Positions 25,221-34,200 of a stretch of DNA of 64,000 nt are shown piece after piece. Each line of letters starts with the position of its first letter. The stretch's first letter is position 1. The notes beneath the pieces were generated by a model. The model searched no databases, was not told where the DNA came from, and saw nothing but the letters and a program-made list of their open reading frames with translations. Source of the DNA: Oegoconia quadripuncta (Eukaryota; Arthropoda; Insecta; Lepidoptera; Autostichidae); contig OX438747.1 of assembly GCA_949316235.1 (NCBI GenBank), forward strand, positions 34,115,601-34,179,600. Direction: 5' to 3'. The position numbers and the translations under genes are program-made.

Positions 25221-28200
25221 TTAATACGGGGCCTAAGGTCCGTAATTCAGAATATTGCCCAAGCGTAGATCTGCCGTTGAGCATAGGTAGAGATGCCGTT
25301 ATACAAGTTATATAAAGCTGTCCCGTTTTAACTGTCCTCAAGCGGAGATCTCTGCTTGAGTAACATTCTATAATACGGGCCTAATTATTTTCGTAAAATT
25401 CTACAAAATTTAAAAAAGAAAAATAAAGTTTCCTTATTTTATAGAAACGAATGAAGCGATGTTTTTATGAAATAAACTACAGATTTAGAAACAATGCTGG
25501 GATCCAATGCTAGTTTAAAAAAATATATTTTATATAGATAGATAGATAGATAGATAAAAAGTTTATTGCATAAACTGGCACACATACAAAGGAGAAACAT
25601 GAACAAATAAGAAAACAAGAGACATACAATTTTTAACAAATACAAACAGATATAAACAAATATACCATAACATTAAAAATACCTTCAAGACTATATAGAA
25701 TATATGTGGGTATGTGTGCAACAGTCATGCAACAAGGCCATAGCTCAGCGCATTAAAAATGCTCAATAAATGAGCAAGCACTGATTTTCAGCTATCACCC
25801 AGGAGGCGCGCGGGAACAAGCATAAAAATGAAAAAAGAAAAGAAAAGTATGCAGAGGTGAATGAAACCGTATTATTCCGTCTACGAGAAGTGCTTAGGAA
25901 TACCCAGTTTTTGTTTATCTAGTAGGTACGATAAATATTGTTTTCTAAACGTATATTAATTATGTCAAATCAACATGACAGTAGTTGAGCAGTGACAGAT
26001 ATAAAATTATTATCTAGATACGTCATATTAAGTGCTGATATTTTTTTTAAATATTATAATCCGATAAAATTATTGTTTCCTTTTCTATGGGCCCTGGACA
26101 TACTAACATTTATGTTAGTAAGTCATATATTCATATTCATATAGTCTTTTCTATGGCCCCTGGACATACTAACATTTATGTTAGTAGGTAAGGTAATTAG
26201 TATCCAAAGCCGTAAAAATGTATATCAGCGCAACTGACAAAAGACACCCAATTTAAAGACTAATTTAAAAACTCTTCTTCAAAAACGCAAAAAATAACAA
26301 TTAATATTAAATTTAATTGTACATACCACCGCCGTTGGCTGGAACTGCAATAACAATAAAGACATCATTTATGAAACGCGAATGTTTGCAACTGAAACTA
26401 TGTGCAAGAGGCTAATATCAATTTTGATGAGATAACTAATAGATACGTCATTTATAAACATGAATATTTGCAACTGAAACTATGTGCAAGAGGCTATTAT
26501 CAATTTTGATGAGATGACTAATAGATACGTCATTTATAAACATGAATATTTGCAACTGAAACTATGTGCAAGAGGCTATTATCAATTTCAATGAGATGAC
26601 TAATAGATACGTCATTTATAAACATGAATATTTGCAACTGAAACTATGTGCAAGAGGCTATTATCAATTTTGATGAGATGACTAATAGATACGTCATTTA
26701 TAAACATGAATATTTGCAACTGAAACTATGTGCCAGAGGCTATTATCTATTGGATGAGATTACCAATAGCTACGTCATTTATAAAACATGAATATTTGCA
26801 ACTGAAACTATGTGCAAGAGGCTATTATCAATTTTGATGAGATGACTAATAGATACGTCATTTATAAACATGAATATTTGTAACTGAAACTATGAACAAG
26901 AGGCTATTATCAATTTTGATGAGATTACCAATAGATACGTCATTTATAAACATGAATATTTGTAACTGAAACTATGAACAAGAGGCTATTATCAATTTTG
27001 ATGAGATGACTAATAGATACGTCATTTATAAACATGAATATTTGCAACTGAAACTATGTGCAAGAGGCTATTATCAATTTTGATGAGATGACTAATAGAT
27101 ACGTCATTTATAAAACACGAATGTTTGCAACTAAAACTATGTGCAAGAGGCTATTATCAATTTTGATGAGATGACTAATAGATACGTCATTTATAAAACA
27201 TGAATATTTGCAACTGAAACTATGTGCAAGAGGCTAATATCAATTTTGATGAGATAACTAATATATACGTCATTTATAAACATGAATATTTGCAACTGTA
27301 ACTATGTGCAAGAGGCTAATATCAATTTTGATGAGATGACTAATAGATACGTCATTTATAAACATGAATATTTGCAACTGAAACTATGTGCAAGAGGCTA
27401 TTATCAATTTTGATGAGATGACTAATAGATACGTCATTTATAAACATGAATATTTGCAACTGAAACTATGTGCAAGATGCTATTTTGATGAGATTCCGAC
27501 TTCTTATTTTCTTTGTTTATCACTTCCAAGTAAAATAATTAAAGTAGTTCAGTACATACCCAGTCCTCCTCCTTGGCTCTGACTTTGGCTTTGAGATTGC
27601 GACTGTGCTTGGCTCTGAGTTTGAGATGGGGCATATCCACCTTTTGTTGCAAATAGCAAAAAACAATAAGTGTGAAACGAAAAATAAGCATACTGCGTGT
27701 GAAATTAAAAATTGAATTTAGCAAACTTTGACAGCTATATGCATTTTTGCTGGATGGTCAGCGTCATATTCTTTCTAATAGGTCTTTACCTATGAAATTG
27801 CCGTTCTGCAGTAGGTACTGGCCATTTCAAATCAAAAGAATTTTTGTTTGGCTAAGAATTCTAATTTCAAATTAATTTTATTTTAAAAACATGGAATTCT
27901 TTTTCCAAAAGTAGTCATTTGTTTATTGATTAGTGTTACATTTTCATCGCATTTCAATCTTTTTCGTCATCATGGATACGTTAAAAATTCGAGTAATTAT
28001 GGAATATGAGTACCGTCGTGGCAGCAACGCGGCACAAGCGGCACGCAACATCAACGATGTTTACGGAGCTAACACTACAAACCAACGCACCACCTGTTAT
28101 TGGTTTGCTCGCTTCCGTTCTGGGAATTTCGACCTGAAAACTGAACCTCGCGGTCGTCCGAAGACTTTGGTCGACAATGATGAATTAAAGGCGATTGTGG

Positions 28201-31200
28201 AAGCTGATGATAGACAATCTACGGCTGAATTAGCTGCAGCTTTCGACGTTAGCGTCAAAACAATATTGGTCCATTTGCGTCAAATTGGCAAGGTAAAAAA
28301 GCTTGACAAATGGGTGCCCCACGAACTCAATGATCGCCAGCGCGAAGTACGCGTCGAGACGTGCCTTGCACTGCTCAACAGACATACAAATGAAGGAATT
28401 TTGAACCGCATTGTTACCTGCGATGAAAAATGGATTCTGTTTGATAACCGCAAGCGCTCAGCAAGTTGGTTGGATCCTGGTTCAGCACCTAAACAATGCC
28501 CTAAACGAAAACTTACCCCTAGAAAAGTGATGGTCACTGTTTGGTGGTCTAGCGCCGGTGTGATTCATCACAGCTTCTTACCAAACGGGATGGGCATTAC
28601 TGCAGATGTGTTCTGTGAAGAACTGAACACAATGATGGAGTAGCTGACACATCTCCAACCAGCATTGGTCAATCGCTCCTCTCCGCTGCTCCTGCACGAC
28701 AACGCGCGACCTCATACTGCACAGCAGACGGTCTCCAAGTTGCAAGAACTGGGGTTGGAAGCTCTCCGTCATCCGCCCTACTCACCAGACCTTGCGCCTA
28801 CAGACTACTACTTTTTCCAGAATTTGGATAACTTCTTGGCAGGAAAAAAATTCAATACCCGAGAGGCAGTACAAAATGCCTTTGAAGAATTTGTTGCCTC
28901 CCGTCCAGCTGATTTCTTTAAGAAGGGCATCAATAAACTGCCACTGCGTTGACAAAGATGCATTGATTGCATGGGTGATTACTTCGATTAATACAAATAA
29001 AAAATACATGAAAAAAATTCGTTTAAATTTTTTCATACAAAACGGCAATTTCATAGGTAAAGAGAAATACCTAATATTAAAGAGTTAACACCTGAACACT
29101 ATTAAATCATAAAAACTTACGTTTTAGCGTTTGTACTATATTAATTCTGTGGTTTTAGTTAAAATATATTTTGTCTCTTTTGAATTTTGAATAACTTTGC
29201 AAAGTTTCACTAGGTACTAAAGATTGATAGCATAGGTATATTACTTACCACCATCTCCGCAGTCATCTGACAAAAAAAGAAAAAAGTGGTTAAAGACATT
29301 GGCACTTCGCAAAATGTGCACTTGACGAAAAATGTGTATTTCGCATAATGCGCACTTCGCAAAATGTTTACTTCGTAAAATGTGCACTTCTCATTGTGTA
29401 CACTTCTCAATATGTGCACTTTTTATCACAACAACGGTCTTAAAAAAATTCTTTGCTTAACTGAGTATTAAAAAAAAAAACACTTTTACAAATTGATCGT
29501 CAGTACATTTTGCGAAGTGCACATATTTCGTGAAGTGCACATGTTGAGAAGTGCAGATTTGCGTCAAACCCCTTCAGAACCATAGTATCTCTAAAAATAT
29601 TTGCGATATTTTCTGTATTTTCGGAATAAAAATTAAAGTTTGTACGATCTATAGTTGCCGTGAATGTTTAAATTAATAAGTTATTGCGGGGATTACTGCG
29701 TCACTTTCACTTATACTTAATTAATAGAGTTGTATGTGTATCACAAATGCGGCATCGTGTAGATACCTACCTACAACTAGGCTTGCTAACTCTCCCGGAA
29801 AAAAGACATTAGATTTTAAAATCTCCCGACACCAGAAACGCAGCTGGAATTACATATCTCAAACGCCGCCTCTGAATGTGTTTCGCATTTTATTTTTTTC
29901 GCATTTATAATATTAGTTAGTGATTAGTCCATTGTAGAATGAAACACTAATAGAATTGGTCATTTGTAGAATTAGTATTTTATAGAATATAGGCATTTGT
30001 AGAATTAGTCTTGTGTCGACTAAACGAACTAAAACTAGAAGAACAATAAAATAAAACACTCGAAAGCGTAGGCATGATATCATCCTAATCCACCAAACAA
30101 TAGATCGATGGGACAGCAATTAACTTTTCCCCGCGGACCACGCATTACTGAGACACATTAGCAATTAGCACTTATTAGCAGTGAAAAACAATGGCAAACT
30201 AACCTCCGCACTAGTAAATATACTGTATTGCGGGATATAATGTGTAAAGCGTAGTAAACGAACAATTGTCTAAAAATCGCCAACACACTTTCAAAATACA
30301 CATTTTATAGTTTATAGAATTCTATGATTTTATAGTTTCGAAACAAAAGCTGCTCGCAGTGTAAAAAAGACAGATTTAAATTAATAATCTTTGAGTTTCA
30401 TTAAATCATTTTTTCACCTCCCGGATTTCTGATCAACTGACTCGGCAACACTACCTACAGGTACTTTATTTTGTGGCCTGCGAGTGAAAGCGAAAAATTG
30501 ACAAATAATCCACATTATTATGATTACTTTTAAGTTGATTTTATGGTAGGAGATATACTTATCCCCAAACAGTGCCTCAATCATAACGCATTAGTTAAAT
30601 TTACTTATTAACTTGACATAAAATCAGTTAATGTGAAAAGAACGAGAGTGACCGTCAAATTTGAGAAACTTTGGGAACTATGGATTTTATTTGTAGTTTT
30701 CGTCACATTGTTTATCTTATTATTAAAGTTTTTGACATTATTGCTCATTCACAAAGCTGATTCCCCAGAGAAGAACGAGCAATAAACTCAAGTGTTGCTC
30801 TTTTAAATAAGTTTGGGTTAAAATTATATTATATTGTATAATTAGACTGAATATCGCCGAGCGGTCTATGTCCATGCTTGCTTATCATTCAGATAGTCAG
30901 AAATTTTGTTGCCTTTGGTAAATAATGTCTGTTTTATGATGGTTTTGAATTTATTTAAAGGTAAATTTTAAATGTCCACTGGAACCTTATTATAAAAGCT
31001 GGCATCTCAAGCTGTGCCCCCAACAGTGGGGATGTTAACCTGGTAATGTAAGTTAATAATAAAAATACTCACCCCCAAGACCCACTGCAAAAAAGGAGAA
31101 AGTAAAGAAATATTAATATAACAATGTTAAAGATACACTTCACAGAAGATATAATTAAACACTCAAAAATTAACAATGCACGACTGTTTTCTTCTTCAGT

Positions 31201-34200
31201 AATGTTTTTTTTTTTAATATTTCGCACACTTACACCAATCATCTAGTCCCAAACTAAGCAAAGCTTGTACTATGGATACTAGATAACGGATAAACATACA
31301 TAAATATTTATATAAATATACATTACTCAGGAATCAATGTTCATATTCATGACACAAACATTTACCCGTCGCGGGATTCGAACCCGCAACAGTTGGTTTC
31401 GCTGACAGGGTCACTATCCACTACACCAATTGGTCGTCTAAATTCTATTCCTTATCTCCGCAATACATCATGAGATCACAACCAAATTTAAATGGCACCA
31501 CCCTGGTGATAAACCCTATCAGATAATAAAACAATCATCAAAATAGATTAACAATTGACGAAAATATGGACGAACATACATACATGTTGAATACTTACAT
31601 GATTCCTAAATTTCTTATCAGACCTTATAAACTGTATTCTGGCAAATAAATAATTTCTTTCTTTCTTTCATACATAACGTCCGACCTTTATCCCAAACGG
31701 GTGGTCAGAGATATCCCAAACATTAGCGTTTGGAGTCTCCAAACATTAAAAGATGAAACAACAAACACGGTTCATCTTTCTATTGGGTCTTTACCTATGA
31801 AATAGGAGTTTTTTTTCTTCGTTAATCATTTATGTACCAATTCCTGCGATTTTCAAAGCTATATCCAAATTTGTTTTTTATTTGGAAAATGGAATATTAT
31901 TTCAAGGTTTCACATGAAATATTTTTTAATTTCTGGGCTAAATCACACAATAAAAAAAAATTGAACAGAGCTCTTTTCATGTGCTTCCCATAGTCATTTC
32001 TTAGATTGTCTGAAACTTTTATAAAGCGGTTACTTTTAAAAATTAACGCTGCCTATAATTAACTTAAAATTTTATCCGATAATGCACACAACGTTTAGCT
32101 AAATTTGGATTTGCTGTTCCCAAGAATAAATAAAAAATGTTTGTATGGAGAAAACAGTCTTAATGAAATTCTTCATACAAAACGCCAATTTCATAGGTAA
32201 GGAACTAATATAATCAGTATTTTATTTATATAGCTATAGTATAGGTTTTTATTGACATAGTTTCTGTAATATATTTGTATATAGCAAACACTTATTTACT
32301 CTACATATAATACAATGCTATAAAAAGAAAAATGAGCACTGAAGCATACGTTCACGAGGCAGAACACATGTTTCAGGTCACTGCTCTGTGGCAGGATGAG
32401 AAAGTTTTTTTTTATGCACGACGGGTTCGTACATATATTATATTAGGCTTTTTGGCGGGATCTCGGCGAGTGAAGTAGCATTTTTGTTTATAATTCATAG
32501 AATTTGTGCATTCTAATGGCCTAATATTGTGTAGCAAAAGTTAGTGATGGTGTAGATTACGAGTAAGTGAAGGGAAGTGTAAATTAAAGTGCGTAACGAA
32601 GCTTTCGGGTTCCCTCAAGAAGCCGCCAAAATCTTTTGTAAAGCATTCTGCCACTTTACTGAAGAATGACTTGACTATGACTAGACTCTGTTTACGCCAA
32701 GTATACGACTAATTACTTGTTTTGACTGAGACTGACTAATAAATTGAAGAAATAAGAGAAATAAGACATGGCTGTATGGGCTTAGATCCCTATGCCTTCT
32801 CCGAAAGGAGTGAATAAACGAAAAAAAAATTATATTATATTATATATCGTACGGGTTGCAGCTATAGCTGTATAGCCAGACTTATGCACTGGCCCAGATG
32901 GCAACCCTCTAATCGCCCGATACTTCGACCAGGCGCGTCACCAGCTCTTTGAAGAGCTGACGCGCCTCCGTTCCCGATGGCTCTATTGTCTCTACCTATA
33001 CAAATGTTAGCGGCCGACACAAAAAAATAGAAAATATGTCTAAGGACTTACAATTTGGCATTGCCTGTGCGCTCAGGATCTGTAAAGAAAAATAGGTTCT
33101 GCGTTTAAAACACTTTTAAAAAGAAAAAGAATTGCCAACAAATACCACAGAAAATTTAGTAGGAATTTATGCATATATATTTTTTATTTGTCTTTATTAC
33201 ATTGCACTAATGTCAAATAGGTAGATTGCTTGAAGTTTTCACAAAAAGTTGTGTTATACGACCAATAAACTGGTCCACGTCTAACGGATAAATCTTTTAC
33301 AATTTTTTGCGTTAGACCCTCCGGAGACCTGAGAGCTGGTGCCTACTTTGCTCAGCAGCTGAACTTATGCACGCTTGCGTACTGCGTACTATGCCTCACG
33401 GAAGCGAGCTAACGGCGTATTTTTACTATAAGTTAGGTTTATTAAGTATGTACATGAAACAACAAAATAAAACACAATTAAAAATACCTATATCTTATAG
33501 AAAAAATACGCCGTCCAACTCGCTTCCGTGAGGCATAGTACCTAGTACGCTAGCGCTATTGCTCCGCTGAATGCATAAGCTCAGCTGCTGAGCAAAGTAG
33601 GTACCAGCTCTCACATCTCCAGAGGCGTGGACCAGTCTAACGGATAAATCCTTTACAAATTGTTTCGTGTCAGAAGACCACGGGCCCAATGTCTCCACTG
33701 CAAGCGCCGCAAACTCGTGGTTTATAGAGATTGACGCATATTTACGGCGCTTGTTACTTTGAGCTTGTTCAGCCGCGGTTCCAGCTCTTTGCGCAGTTCC
33801 TTGTATAAGATATATTTTAATAACGACTAATATATTGTTATGTTATGTATCCTACATTGAGGTAAATTTTAGATCGAATTAAGAGTGTCTATTCCGTCCA
33901 GTGGCGCCCTCATTGGATAAATTAAGACTTTTAAATACAGATTAAATAAAAAAATCACACTCGTTATGCCTAACAAACTAGGTAATTACGAATAATACTT
34001 AAATATCTTTGATGGCGGTTATTTTACAGAATTCACGATTATACAAAAAAAGGGGGCGTTCTTATCAATAATTGTAAATTCTCGAAAATAACCGCAAATA
34101 AGGTATTATTATTATTAAATTCTTTATTGCACACAAAAATAAAATACAATGAACATTTAACATAGATGACGAAGGCGATCTTATTCCAGTCAACCTCGTT

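Noticed and set aside
26366..27490. Minisatellite as a CRISPR array
   Set aside because: The 82-bp units are contiguous with no unique spacers and lie in an insect intron.
29121..29135. Possible extra 15-nt gene B microexon (QTLK)
   Set aside because: Phase fits and the donor is GTAAGT, but the acceptor (ttaatatag) has no pyrimidine tract and the product would break the usual GG-GYAP junction.
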